From DATFPQ01 sp035264765 (GTDB taxonomy: Bacteria > Actinomycetota > Actinomycetes > Actinomycetales > Angustibacteraceae), in NCBI GenBank assembly GCA_035264765.1, contig DATFPQ010000168.1, positions 1-10,783 of the forward strand: a DNA stretch of 10,783 bases, written 5' to 3'. Made by a program: the position numbers and the translations under genes. Below, piece by piece: positions 1 to 6,871 of this stretch. The first letter of the stretch is position 1, and every line of letters starts with the position of its first letter. A model generated the notes under the pieces. That model was given only the letters and a program-made list of their open reading frames with translations. It did no database searches and was not told the DNA's origin.

Positions 1-110
1 ACATCCGCCCGTCAGTCGGCCACAGGTGCCGTCAACCCGCCACAGGAATAGCGAGCACGAGACCGCTCCACTTCGTCGCCACCTCGGGCCGGAATTTACT
101 CCTGACATGG
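1..110. other. Left non-coding arm next to the att core
   Basis: No credible gene is visible here. The stretch should carry the 5' half of tRNA-Thr if position 111 onward were an intact tRNA, but the bases just left of the anticodon loop (CATGG) cannot pair with TGCGT on its right side, and no D-arm is seen. The only structure noted is a pair of near-identical 17-base direct repeats at 10-26 and 30-46. I infer this is the outer attachment arm of the element, or of a neighbouring element in tandem, rather than host tRNA sequence. Confidence 0.5.
10..46 (+). repeat. Tandem pair of 17-base direct repeats, candidate integrase arm sites
   Basis: CGTCAGTCGGCCACAGG (10-26) and CGTCAACCCGCCACAGG (30-46) match at 14 of 17 positions. 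They start exactly 20 bases apart, about two helical turns. Tyrosine integrases of this class generally bind short direct repeats in the arms flanking the core, so an arm-type binding role is a reasonable inference. The binding itself is not shown by the sequence. Confidence 0.4.
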
Positions 111-155
<45 letters not shown>

Positions 156-170
156 CCGCATCACCGCAGG

Positions 171-1310
171 TCAGCGCCCCTTCCGCCCTCTCGGCGGGAG
201 GGGCGTGACTGTCTCTCCGGTGCCCGTAGTCCGCACCTGGTCCGCAACCCGGCCGGAAACCGCCTGGTCGAGGCGCTCCGCGACCGCGTCCAGGTCGTCG
301 CCGAACAGGCCCGCGTACACGTCCAGCGTCATCGCGGCCGAGGCGTGCCCCAGCATCCGCTGGACCGCCTTGACGTTCGCCCCGGCGGCCACGGCCAGGC
401 TCGCCGCGGTGTGCCGCAGGTCGTGCGGAGTCAGCCCGTCCAGCCCGGAGGCGATGACCGCCTTGTCGAAGAACCGGTCGCGGAAGTTGGAGTTGCGCAG
501 CGGCCCGTCCTTGGGGGAGCGGAACACCAGCTCGTCCGGGCCGAGGCCGGCGACGTACCGGGCGAGCTCGTCGACGAGGAACCGCGGCAGGGGCACCCAC
601 CGGACCTGGTGGTTCTTCGGTGTGCCCTCCACGAGCTTGCCGCGGACCTCCGCAAACGCGGACACCACGTGCAGCCGGCGCCGGAACAGGTCGAGCCGGC
701 CGACGCGCAGCGCCGTCGCCTCACCCCAGCGCAGCCCGGTGTACGCGAGGACGCGGACCAGCAGGCCGTAGGGCTCGGAGGCCGCGGCGAGCCGCTCGAC
801 CTGGTCGTGGTCGAGGAAGACGACCTCACCGCGGACCACGCGGGGGAGCCGCACGCCCTGGGCGACGTTGCGCGCCAGGCGACCGTCCCGGACCGCATGG
901 GCCAGCACGAGGGACAGCACTCGGTGCGCGTACTGCACGGTCCCGGGCTTCAGCCCCGATGCCACCAGCTGCTGCACCCACGCGGCGACGTCCGCATGGG
1001 TCATGGCGGCCAACGGAACGCGTTCCCAGATCGGCAGGACGTGGCAGCGCAGCGCGACCGCGTAACGCTCCCGCGTGGACGGCTTCAGCTGAACCTGCGC
1101 GTCGAGCCAGGTCCGCGCCCAGTCACCGAACCGGATGCGTGCAAGGGCGGGGTCAACCCACTCCCCGCGCGACTTGGCGACCTCGACTCCCGCGAGCCAG
1201 CGGGTGGCGTCGAGCTTACGGTCGAAGTGCCGCGCGTGCTCGCGGCCCGAGGCGTCGCGATGCCGGGCGCGCCAACGGCCGTCCGGGCGGCGGGCGATGT
1301 TTCCGGCCAC
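171..1310 (-). CDS. int: Tyrosine recombinase, site-specific integrase
   Basis: This enzyme catalyses integration at, and with the excisionase excision from, the tRNA-Thr att site. The 379-residue protein has an N-terminal arm-binding-like region (about 1-50, basic), a SAM-like core-binding domain (about 60-150) and a C-terminal catalytic domain (about 165-350). The catalytic set is complete: R194 in TGLRWGE, K232 in TPKNHQVRW, H296 and R299 in HDLRHT, H322 in LGHAS and nucleophile Y332 in DVYAGLF. I chose the GTG at 1310, one base after the excisionase stop, because it gives the family's usual beginning (MAGNI..RRPDGRWRARHRD) and implies translational coupling. A TTG at 1343 would add 11 residues but has no ribosome site. 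The last codons overlap a strong hairpin. Confidence 0.95.
   Translation of the reverse strand: MAGNIARRPDGRWRARHRDASGREHARHFDRKLDATRWLAGVEVAKSRGEWVDPALARIRFGDWARTWLDAQVQLKPSTRERYAVALRCHVLPIWERVPLAAMTHADVAAWVQQLVASGLKPGTVQYAHRVLSLVLAHAVRDGRLARNVAQGVRLPRVVRGEVVFLDHDQVERLAAASEPYGLLVRVLAYTGLRWGEATALRVGRLDLFRRRLHVVSAFAEVRGKLVEGTPKNHQVRWVPLPRFLVDELARYVAGLGPDELVFRSPKDGPLRNSNFRDRFFDKAVIASGLDGLTPHDLRHTAASLAVAAGANVKAVQRMLGHASAAMTLDVYAGLFGDDLDAVAERLDQAVSGRVADQVRTTGTGETVTPLPPRGRKGR
175..205. terminator. Strong hairpin at the 3' end of int
   Basis: A 13-bp stem (175-187 with 193-205, one T.G wobble) closes a 5-base loop. It sits inside the last codons of int and ends two bases before the stop codon. There is no U-tract on either side, which is common for actinomycete terminators. 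It could end the minus-strand int operon and also block read-through from the direction of the tRNA into the element. The assignment is inferred from fold and position. Confidence 0.55.
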
Positions 1311-1311
1311 G

Positions 1312-1554
1312 TCAGACGGGCCTGGTCGACGTGCACTCCTCAACCAGCCAGCGGCGGACGACGGCCGGGTCGTACCGCAGGTGCTTGCCCACCCGGAACG
1401 CGGCCGGGCCGGTCCCCACGTAGCGCCATTGGTGCAGCGTCGTCACCGGGACGCCGAGGAAGGCCCCGACGTCATGCACGGTCCACAGCCGGTCGCACTC
1501 CGGCGGCGACGGCTGCTCATCCTTGGGCGACAGAAGCGGTCGGGCTGTCCTCAT
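1312..1554 (-). CDS. xis: Excisionase, MerR-like helix-turn-helix protein
   Basis: This is an 80-residue DNA-binding protein, the usual size for an AICE excisionase. Residues about 22-70 form a winged helix-turn-helix of the MerR/excisionase type: LWTVHDVGAFLGVPVTTLHQW, then a wing ending in FRVGKHLRYDPAVVRRWL. It should bend DNA at the att arms and turn the integrase toward excision. The ATG at 1554 is preceded by a good ribosome site, AGGAAAGGA, six bases upstream (1561-1569). Its TGA stop is one base from the integrase GTG, so the two are probably made together. The adjacent integrase makes the role secure, although small MerR-like proteins are hard to tell apart by sequence alone. Confidence 0.88.
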   Translation of the reverse strand: MRTARPLLSPKDEQPSPPECDRLWTVHDVGAFLGVPVTTLHQWRYVGTGPAAFRVGKHLRYDPAVVRRWLVEECTSTRPV

Positions 1555-1764
1555 GGTCGGTCCTTTCCTGTGCTCAGTTGTCGGTGTCCGTGCGGTGGTC
1601 GTCCGTCCCTGCGCGGCGAGTCTGCGGCCTCCGCTGCGCGCCTCAAGGCCAAGCCGCTTCGCGGTCGCTGCGCGAGCCTTGACCCGCTCCGCTGCGGCCT
1701 TCGAGTCGCAGCTACGGGACGGCCGCCAGGGGATGGTCGGGTTCTGGCGCGGTGAGGGGGTCTG
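1555..1764. other. Structured gap between rep and xis, candidate origin or transfer site
   Basis: No gene is visible here. The gap is rich in repeats: CTCCGCTGCG occurs twice in direct orientation (1629-1638 and 1687-1696), its core CGCTGCG a third time (1666-1672), and TCAAGGC/GCCTTGA forms a 7-bp inverted repeat (1643-1649 with 1676-1682) that encloses a small CCGC-TTC-GCGG hairpin. Rolling-circle elements need a structured double-strand origin and TraB systems need a short-repeat recognition site (clt), so either role is plausible. Neither is proven by the sequence. A promoter for xis-int could also lie here. Confidence 0.4.
1643..1682. repeat. Inverted repeat TCAAGGC/GCCTTGA with an internal hairpin
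   Basis: Two perfect 7-base arms (1643-1649 and 1676-1682) are separated by 26 bases. Inside, CCGC-TTC-GCGG makes a second 4-bp stem. It is the largest foldable structure in the rep-xis gap and is flanked on both sides by the direct repeat CTCCGCTGCG. Confidence 0.5.
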
Positions 1765-3312
1765 TCAGTCGAGGTCGGGCTGCTCAGGAGCCAGGCGGGC
1801 GGCGTCGCGGTGCTCGCGGGCGCGGGCCGCGGCGGAGGCGGCCAGGGCGGCGTCGCCGCTGGTGAGCCAGCCGACACCGTCGAAGGCCCACTGGCGCAGC
1901 ACGACGAGCGTGGAGTCGTCCTCGTCGAGCTCGGTGTCTGCGCCGAGCCGGCGGAGCTCGTGCGCGCCGGTGCTGGGAGCGTGGCGGCGGCGCCAGGTCC
2001 GGCGCTCACCGCGCAGCCGTCCGAGGGTGACCGAGTAGCGACGGGACTTGGTGGAGAAGTGGCCGCGGAAGCCGAGCATGTGCAGCCACTTGGTCAGCAG
2101 CACCCAGGACGAGGCGGCGGCGATGACCGCGGCGTTGTCGGCGTCGTCCGCGCCGAGGCAGTCGGCGTCCTCGCGCAGCGCGTCGATGGTCCTCGCCGCG
2201 TCGGTGGCGATGGTCGCTGCAGTACGGAGGATCGCCTTAGCGTGCTCGCCGACCCGCAGTTGCTCGACGTCCCCGGCGGTCATCGGTCGGGCAATGATGC
2301 CGAAGTCCTCGGCGGCCTTGGTGGCGTACTTGGCGATGTACGCGGCGACCATCTGCGGGTGCATGTCGCCGCGGGCGGTGTCGCGGTCGGCGGCGCCGTG
2401 CACCGGCCGGGCGTCGACCTGCTCACCGAACCGCAGCTCCCACGTCGGGGCGCCCAATGTCCACGGCGCGGTCGTCACGCTCACGGCGCCGGCGGCGTGG
2501 ACGACGGCCTGGCCGAGCTGCTCGGCGGTGACGTTGGTGGCCGGACCGGGGTAGTCCTCGCCAGGGCCGTCGAGGCGGATCAGGGCGTGGAAGTGCACGA
2601 GGCCGCGGCGTTGGAACTCAGCGACCTTGGCGAACGCCGGCACCACCAAGTCTCCGAGCTCGCGGCGAGGGACGCCAAGGTCGTCGGCCAGCCGCCGGCG
2701 CAGCGCGATGGTGAACCGCCGCCACAGCTCAGGGGCGTACCAGTTGAACGCCACATGCCCGCCGTAGTCATAGCAGTCCGCGCAGAGCGGCGTCCCCAGC
2801 GTCGGGTCGTCCACGGCGTGGACCGCGGTGCACCACAGCGCCCGGCCGTGCTCGCAGCGCGGGTGGTCGCGCCGGGATCGGCAGCGAGCGCCGCGGCCGC
2901 GGGTCGGATCGGCGCGAGTGGTGTGCACCGGCCCGAAGGACGGGGCGGTCAGGGTGGCGAACACCATCGGGTGCTGCGCGACGGTGGCCGGAACCTCCTT
3001 GATCCCCCCGGTGGTACCGGCGTAGAGCAAGTGCCACATGTCGCCCTTGTACTCGTGCGAGCAGGACGGGCAGACCGCCGATCGCCGGTTGCCGCACCGC
3101 ACGTACGCCACCCCGTCCGGTTCCCCGGCGGTGTCGTAGGCGGCGAGCAGGCGGCCGTCGGGGGTGCGGGTCTCGGTGCGCCCGCGCAGCCGGATCGGCC
3201 GGGAGCAGTGCCCGCAGCCCTTCGCCTGGTCGGCCCACCGGTCGAAGTCGGCGCGGGCGGCCCGGGCGCTCATTTCGGCCACCGTGCCCGGCAGCAGGTC
3301 ACCCAGCGACAT
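1765..3312 (-). CDS. repSA: RepSA-type rolling-circle replication initiator
   Basis: This initiator starts replication of the excised circular form by nicking one strand. The 515-residue protein shows the three rolling-circle motifs: motif I FATLTAPSFGPVH (about 118-130), motif II with the metal-binding H240-F-H242 in LVHFHALI, and motif III Y325-IAK-Y329 with the candidate nicking tyrosine. Cysteine pairs CGHC (33-36), CPSC (81-84) and CADC (177-180) suggest zinc sites. The segment GFRGHFSTKSRRYS (414-427) is typical of RepSA relatives. I chose the ATG at 3312, which has a weak GGGG element upstream. A GTG at 3333 overlaps the traB stop as GTGA and would add seven residues. A longer open frame extends upstream inside traB but reads as low-complexity shadow sequence. 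Confidence 0.92.
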   Translation of the reverse strand: MSLGDLLPGTVAEMSARAARADFDRWADQAKGCGHCSRPIRLRGRTETRTPDGRLLAAYDTAGEPDGVAYVRCGNRRSAVCPSCSHEYKGDMWHLLYAGTTGGIKEVPATVAQHPMVFATLTAPSFGPVHTTRADPTRGRGARCRSRRDHPRCEHGRALWCTAVHAVDDPTLGTPLCADCYDYGGHVAFNWYAPELWRRFTIALRRRLADDLGVPRRELGDLVVPAFAKVAEFQRRGLVHFHALIRLDGPGEDYPGPATNVTAEQLGQAVVHAAGAVSVTTAPWTLGAPTWELRFGEQVDARPVHGAADRDTARGDMHPQMVAAYIAKYATKAAEDFGIIARPMTAGDVEQLRVGEHAKAILRTAATIATDAARTIDALREDADCLGADDADNAAVIAAASSWVLLTKWLHMLGFRGHFSTKSRRYSVTLGRLRGERRTWRRRHAPSTGAHELRRLGADTELDEDDSTLVVLRQWAFDGVGWLTSGDAALAASAAARAREHRDAARLAPEQPDLD

Positions 3313-3329
3313 CGGCGCCCCGTGCCCGG

Positions 3330-4787
3330 TCACGGTCGTGGGTCTCGGCCGGGGGCCGCGACGGAAGCGCCGTTCGCGATGCGGGCGGGGGCGTAGGCGC
3401 CGGCCATGGCCGCGAGGTCGTCGTCGCTGACGTAGGCGGCGCGGACCCGGGTGGGTTCGCGGCGGCCCTCGAGCTGGACGTACCCGACACCGGGCAGGGT
3501 CTCGGGGATGGCGTCGCAGACCGCGCCGCGGTCCCGGGCGCCCCGGCCGAGGACCATGTCGACCTGGACGTCCTCGGTCAGCCGCAGCCCGATCCGGGTG
3601 GGGAACAGGTCCCGGAACGGCAGGACGTCCTTGCCGGGGTCCTGCAGGGCGGCGACGACCAGGATGCCGACGGCGCGTCCTTGGGACAGCAGCAACTGGA
3701 GCAGCTCGGCCGCCTTGCGCTTGGTGTCCCGGTCGACGTAGGCGGTCAGCGCGGCGAGCTCGTCGACCAGGACCACGATCAGCGGGTCCGCGGCGGTGGG
3801 GGTGTGCAGGCGGGTGAGGCCGAGCAGGCGGGCCTGGCGGTCCTGCATGGCCGCCTTCGCGTCCTCCAGCAGCAGCAGCATGTCGTCGGTGGTGCGGTAC
3901 GCCAGGCGGTGGAACAGCCGGGCGCCGAACGCGAGCTCCATCCCGCCCTTGGGGTCGACCGCCCACACCTGCACGGTGCCGGCGTGGATGGCCCCGGCGA
4001 CCGCGCGGACCAGGGACCACAGCACCGACCCCTTCCCGGCGCCGGTCGCCCCGGCGATGAGCACGTGCGAGCCGAGCAGCCGCAGCCGCCAGGGGGTGCC
4101 GTCCTCGGCCCGGCCCAGCGGCAGGGCGGTCAGGTCCGGGACGTCGGTCACCGGCAGCGCCGGCACTGTGGCACGGAGGGGGTCGGCGTAGGTGAAGTCC
4201 AGCCACACCCGGCCGGGGCGGTCGACCCGGACCCGACAGGACAGCGCCCGGAAGGCGTGCGCCAGGGCCGCCGCGGCACGCTCGTAGTCGGCCGGGGACT
4301 GCCCGGACACCAGCTGGACCAGCACCGCGTCCACGCACGGCAGCCACCGCACGGCGCGGACGCGGGGGGCGTACTGGGCGTCGCCGTAGCCCAGGGTCAG
4401 GCCGTGCGCGGCCATCACCGGCTGCCAGTGCCGCCGGTACACCCACCACCCGCGCCACCGTCCCCGGGCGGGCCGGGCGACCAGCCGCCCGAAGGAAGAC
4501 CGGTGCACCAGCGCCCAGCCCCCCAACGCCACGGCCACGGCCGCCGCGAGGAGCAGCAGGCGGGTGGTCCCGGCGAGCAGCCACAGCGCGTACGCCGCGC
4601 CCCAGCTCGCGGCGCCGACCGGGTGCCGGGCGAGCAGATCCAGGCCGCGCACCACCAGGCGGCCGGCGTTGATCGCCAGCACCGCGGCCAGGGACAGCCG
4701 GACGGGGGGGACCAGCAGGGCGTCGGCCCGCTCCCCGCGCAGCGCCCCGGCCCGGGTCCAGGTGGCCTTGACGGTCCGTCGGCTCAC
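3330..4787 (-). CDS. traB: TraB/TraSA-type FtsK/SpoIIIE DNA translocase
   Basis: This is the main transfer protein of AICEs, a membrane-anchored hexameric ATPase that moves double-stranded DNA from donor to recipient mycelium without relaxase. The 485-residue protein has hydrophobic segments near 31-53 and 63-94, a linker with the family's WRGWWVYRRHWQP segment (111-123), and an FtsK/SpoIIIE motor. Its Walker A is GATGAGKGS (246-254) and its Walker B LIVVLVDE (336-343). The acidic-basic C-terminal part (about 450-485) is where TraB proteins usually recognise their DNA repeats. The GTG at 4787 overlaps the TGA of the small membrane gene (GTGA), which argues for coupling. The gene is extremely GC-rich. 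Cell-division FtsK is ruled out by length and context. Confidence 0.93.
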   Translation of the reverse strand: MSRRTVKATWTRAGALRGERADALLVPPVRLSLAAVLAINAGRLVVRGLDLLARHPVGAASWGAAYALWLLAGTTRLLLLAAAVAVALGGWALVHRSSFGRLVARPARGRWRGWWVYRRHWQPVMAAHGLTLGYGDAQYAPRVRAVRWLPCVDAVLVQLVSGQSPADYERAAAALAHAFRALSCRVRVDRPGRVWLDFTYADPLRATVPALPVTDVPDLTALPLGRAEDGTPWRLRLLGSHVLIAGATGAGKGSVLWSLVRAVAGAIHAGTVQVWAVDPKGGMELAFGARLFHRLAYRTTDDMLLLLEDAKAAMQDRQARLLGLTRLHTPTAADPLIVVLVDELAALTAYVDRDTKRKAAELLQLLLSQGRAVGILVVAALQDPGKDVLPFRDLFPTRIGLRLTEDVQVDMVLGRGARDRGAVCDAIPETLPGVGYVQLEGRREPTRVRAAYVSDDDLAAMAGAYAPARIANGASVAAPGRDPRP

Positions 4788-4981
4788 AGCCCCTGCACCG
4801 CCTGCCACATCGAGTGCCCGACCCGGCCGAGCACGTCCGTGACGGCAGGACCGGCCGGGGTTGCGGCCAGCAAGAACCCCCACACCGCGGCGAACAGGAA
4901 CCCGCCGGCGTTCAGCGCCCGGGTCCGCATGAGTACCAGGGCCAGCAGGCCCATCACCACCACGACACCCACGACGGTCAT
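4784..4981 (-). CDS. Small two-helix membrane protein of the transfer operon
   Basis: This 65-residue hydrophobic protein has a first likely membrane helix (about 2-18, VVGVVVVMGLLALVL), a short basic turn (RTRALN), and a second helix (about 26-44, GGFLFAAVWGFLLAATPAG) followed by a polar tail. It sits between the SCO3933-like gene and traB and overlaps the traB start. Small membrane proteins in this position in AICEs and Streptomyces plasmids are often implicated in transfer or intramycelial spread, but I do not recognise a named family, so the role is inferred from context. The start is the ATG at 4981, six bases from a strong GAGGGGG site. A GTG at 4996 overlapping the previous stop is possible. 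Confidence 0.75.
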   Translation of the reverse strand: MTVVGVVVVMGLLALVLMRTRALNAGGFLFAAVWGFLLAATPAGPAVTDVLGRVGHSMWQAVQGL

Positions 4982-4987
4982 CGCCGA

Positions 4988-4994
4988 CCCCCTC
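4988..4994 (-). promoter_or_regulatory. Ribosome binding site that decides the start of the small membrane protein
   Basis: GAGGGGG on the minus strand lies six bases upstream of the ATG at 4981 and overlaps the TGA stop of the SCO3933-like gene. It favours that ATG over the GTG at 4996, which has no ribosome site of its own. Confidence 0.6.
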
Positions 4995-5319
4995 ACGCGG
5001 CCGACGCGGCGGCCGCGCCCTTGACCGCGGCGATGCCCGCGGCGCGGAACGCCACCCCGGACCGGTCACCCATCGACCAGGGGATAGCGACCAGCCCGTC
5101 CAGCCGAACGAAGTCGCCGACGCCCACGTTGGGTTCGGTGTCGACGGTGACGTTGAGGATCTCGCCGCCGGTCTCGTCCAGCGCCATCACCTGCACCTGC
5201 CACAGCAGCGCACCGGTCGAGCGGTCGACCTTCTGCTGCTGGGTCTCCCGGTCGACCTTCGCCTCCGCCGGCCGAGTCAGCATGAACCGCACCGACGCCG
5301 TGTCCATCTTGATCCGCAT
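4993..5319 (-). CDS. SCO3933-like AICE protein of unknown function
   Basis: This is the first gene of the minus-strand transfer/replication operon. The 108-residue soluble protein begins MRIKMDTASVRFMLTRPAEA and contains KVDRETQQQKVDRSTG, LLWQVQVMAL and VGDFVRLDGLVAIPWSMGDR. It resembles the small proteins, such as SCO3933 of the S. coelicolor pSAM2-like element, that regularly precede traB and rep. The alternation of short beta-rich stretches would fit an OB-like fold, and a single-strand DNA-binding role is conceivable, but this is inference only. I chose the ATG at 5319 because it gives the family's usual N-terminus; 17 in-frame codons upstream read as leader sequence. The site GGAAG is very close to the ATG. 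Confidence 0.82.
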   Translation of the reverse strand: MRIKMDTASVRFMLTRPAEAKVDRETQQQKVDRSTGALLWQVQVMALDETGGEILNVTVDTEPNVGVGDFVRLDGLVAIPWSMGDRSGVAFRAAGIAAVKGAAAASAA

Positions 5320-5378
5320 GTCTTCCGTCCCATCGGCTCGCGGCAGCCCCTGAAGCCACCGAGTGCCCACAGCACAGC

Positions 5379-5433
5379 CCGACGGCGGGGTTACCCAACA
5401 GATGACGGGGGTTGCCGCCGGTTAACCCGTCGG
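5379..5433. promoter_or_regulatory. Twin palindromes in the divergent promoter region, candidate operators
   Basis: GGGTTACCC (5388-5396) and GGTTAACC (5420-5427) are self-complementary or nearly so. Their centres are about 31-32 bases apart, close to three helical turns. Together with flanking bases (CCGACGG at 5379-5385 and GTCGG at 5429-5433) they form a larger imperfect inverted repeat. The pair lies between the start of the transfer operon (5319) and the XRE-type regulator (5512), where a repressor would act on both. No convincing -35/-10 pair could be assigned by eye. Confidence 0.4.
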
Positions 5434-5511
5434 CCAGCCACGGCGACTCGATGGCAGACCGATAGGGCATGCTGGTGATTCGCCCGGTATCGGCAAGGGA
5501 CGGGGGAGCTA

Positions 5512-6864
5512 GTGACCGACACTCCGCTGAAGCAGGCGCGGCAAGCGAGGGCCTGGTCGCAGACCCGCCTCATCCTCGAGCTGCGCGCCCAGGCCGCGAG
5601 CTGTGGGATGACACTTCCGGAGCCGGCGAGCCTGAAGACCCAGGTATCTCGGTGGGAGAACGGGCACCGGCCACCGGACCCGATGTACCAGCGGCTCTTG
5701 GCCCAGGTCTACGCACAGCCGGCGTCATCCCTTGGGTTTGTGTCGGCCACGGATGACAACATGGCCGGCGTTGGGATCACCTATGCGGACACCTGGACGG
5801 AGGGCATCGACCACGTGACTGCGCTCTGGAGCCTGGACGTCGACCGCAGAACCCTCCTGCGCGGCTTTCTCTTCAGTGCTGCGGCATGTGGCGGGCCGGT
5901 TCTCCGCTGGCTTGTCGCCGACGATGGTGAGTTGGTGAGCCGGGATAGCGGTTCGCGACTGGTGCGTGACGTCGACATCGCAACAATCCGGAACATGACG
6001 ACCGCCTATCGGGGCCTCGACAATCAGCACGGCGGCGGCTCCGTACGTGAGAGCGCTGTTCGATATCTGCATCACGAGGTGGCGCCGCTTCTGAAGGAGG
6101 CGCGGTTCGACAAAAACTTCGGCGGGCAGCTCCTACAGGCCACCGCGGAACTGACACAGCTCGTGGGATGGATGACCTACGACGCCGCCGACCACGGGGC
6201 TGCCCAGCGATACCTGCTCCAGGCCTTGCGGCTGGCGCAGGCCGCAGGCGATCGTGCGCTAGGCGCGGAGATCCTGGCGGCCATGAGCCACCAGGCGTCG
6301 TACGTGGGAGAAGGCGCGACGGCCGTCGACCTGGCCCGGGCTGCCGGCAGGACGGCGCGGGAGGTCGGCGTTCCAGCGCTGGTGGCAGAGGCAGCCGTCC
6401 TTGAGGCTCAGGGGCATGCCACGCGTGCAGACGAGGCCGCGTGCACCAAGGCTCTGACCGCGGCCGAGACTGCGCTAGATCGCGCTGATCGCGCCGCCGA
6501 CCCGCAGTGGATTTCGTACTTCGACGAGGCCTACCTCTCCGCGAAGTTTGGGCACTGCTTCAAGGCCCTTGGTCGGCCGAACCAGACCGCCCAGTTCGCC
6601 GAGCGCTCTCTCGACATGGATCCAAAGTATGTAAGAGGCCGCGCTTTCAACCTGTCATTGCTCGCGACGGCCCATGCCGAGCAGGGCAACGTTGAAGCCG
6701 CTTGCACCGTGGGTCGGCAGGCGGCCGCCATCGCGAGGCAGCTCGACTCTGTGCGCGCCGTCGAGTACGTCTCAGAGGTTGCCGGGCGCCTGGCGCCATT
6801 CGCCGGGCAGCCCGACGTCGATCGGTTCAGGTGCGAAGCTCGTCAGCTGTCCGCGGTGGCCTGA
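5512..6864 (+). CDS. XRE-type transcriptional regulator with TPR-like C-terminal region
   Basis: This 450-residue protein has an N-terminal helix-turn-helix of the XRE type (about 5-70: LKQARQARAWSQTRLI, then SLKTQVSRWENGHRPPD). A hydrophobic LLRGFLFSAAACGGPVLRWL segment follows near 119-138, then about 270 residues of helical pairs rich in alanine and leucine that look like degenerate TPR repeats (for example AAQRYLLQALRLAQAAGD and FAERSLDMDPKYVRG). Such XRE-TPR proteins are common regulators in actinomycetes. Divergent from the transfer operon, it is the best candidate here for control of rep/tra, in place of KorSA or Pra. The GTG at 5512 follows a GGGGGAG site. It is less GC-rich than traB. 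Its end overlaps the NUDIX gene by 22 bases. Confidence 0.85.
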   Translation: MTDTPLKQARQARAWSQTRLILELRAQAASCGMTLPEPASLKTQVSRWENGHRPPDPMYQRLLAQVYAQPASSLGFVSATDDNMAGVGITYADTWTEGIDHVTALWSLDVDRRTLLRGFLFSAAACGGPVLRWLVADDGELVSRDSGSRLVRDVDIATIRNMTTAYRGLDNQHGGGSVRESAVRYLHHEVAPLLKEARFDKNFGGQLLQATAELTQLVGWMTYDAADHGAAQRYLLQALRLAQAAGDRALGAEILAAMSHQASYVGEGATAVDLARAAGRTAREVGVPALVAEAAVLEAQGHATRADEAACTKALTAAETALDRADRAADPQWISYFDEAYLSAKFGHCFKALGRPNQTAQFAERSLDMDPKYVRGRAFNLSLLATAHAEQGNVEAACTVGRQAAAIARQLDSVRAVEYVSEVAGRLAPFAGQPDVDRFRCEARQLSAVA

Positions 6865-6871
6865 CGAAGCT
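6837..6871. terminator. Hairpin in the convergent overlap, candidate bidirectional terminator
   Basis: AGCTCGTCAG (6837-6846) pairs with CTGACGAAGCT (6861-6871) with one bulged base, closing a 14-base loop that itself contains CCGCGG. It spans both stop codons of the convergent XRE-type regulator and NUDIX genes. There is no U-tract, so confidence is moderate. Confidence 0.4.

Noticed and set aside
1311..1343. TTG start for the integrase
   Set aside because: No ribosome site; the GTG at 1310 gives the family's usual N-terminus and follows the xis stop.
1810..3396. 528-residue plus-strand open frame
   Set aside because: It is antisense to rep, whose motifs are intact; composition is typical of a shadow frame.
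3313..4584. Long N-terminal extension of Rep within traB
   Set aside because: The extension is repetitive Pro/Arg/Gly sequence overlapping the well-conserved TraB frame.
3681..5024. 447-residue plus-strand open frame
   Set aside because: It is antisense to traB and the small membrane gene and is Gln/Pro/Gly-rich without domains.
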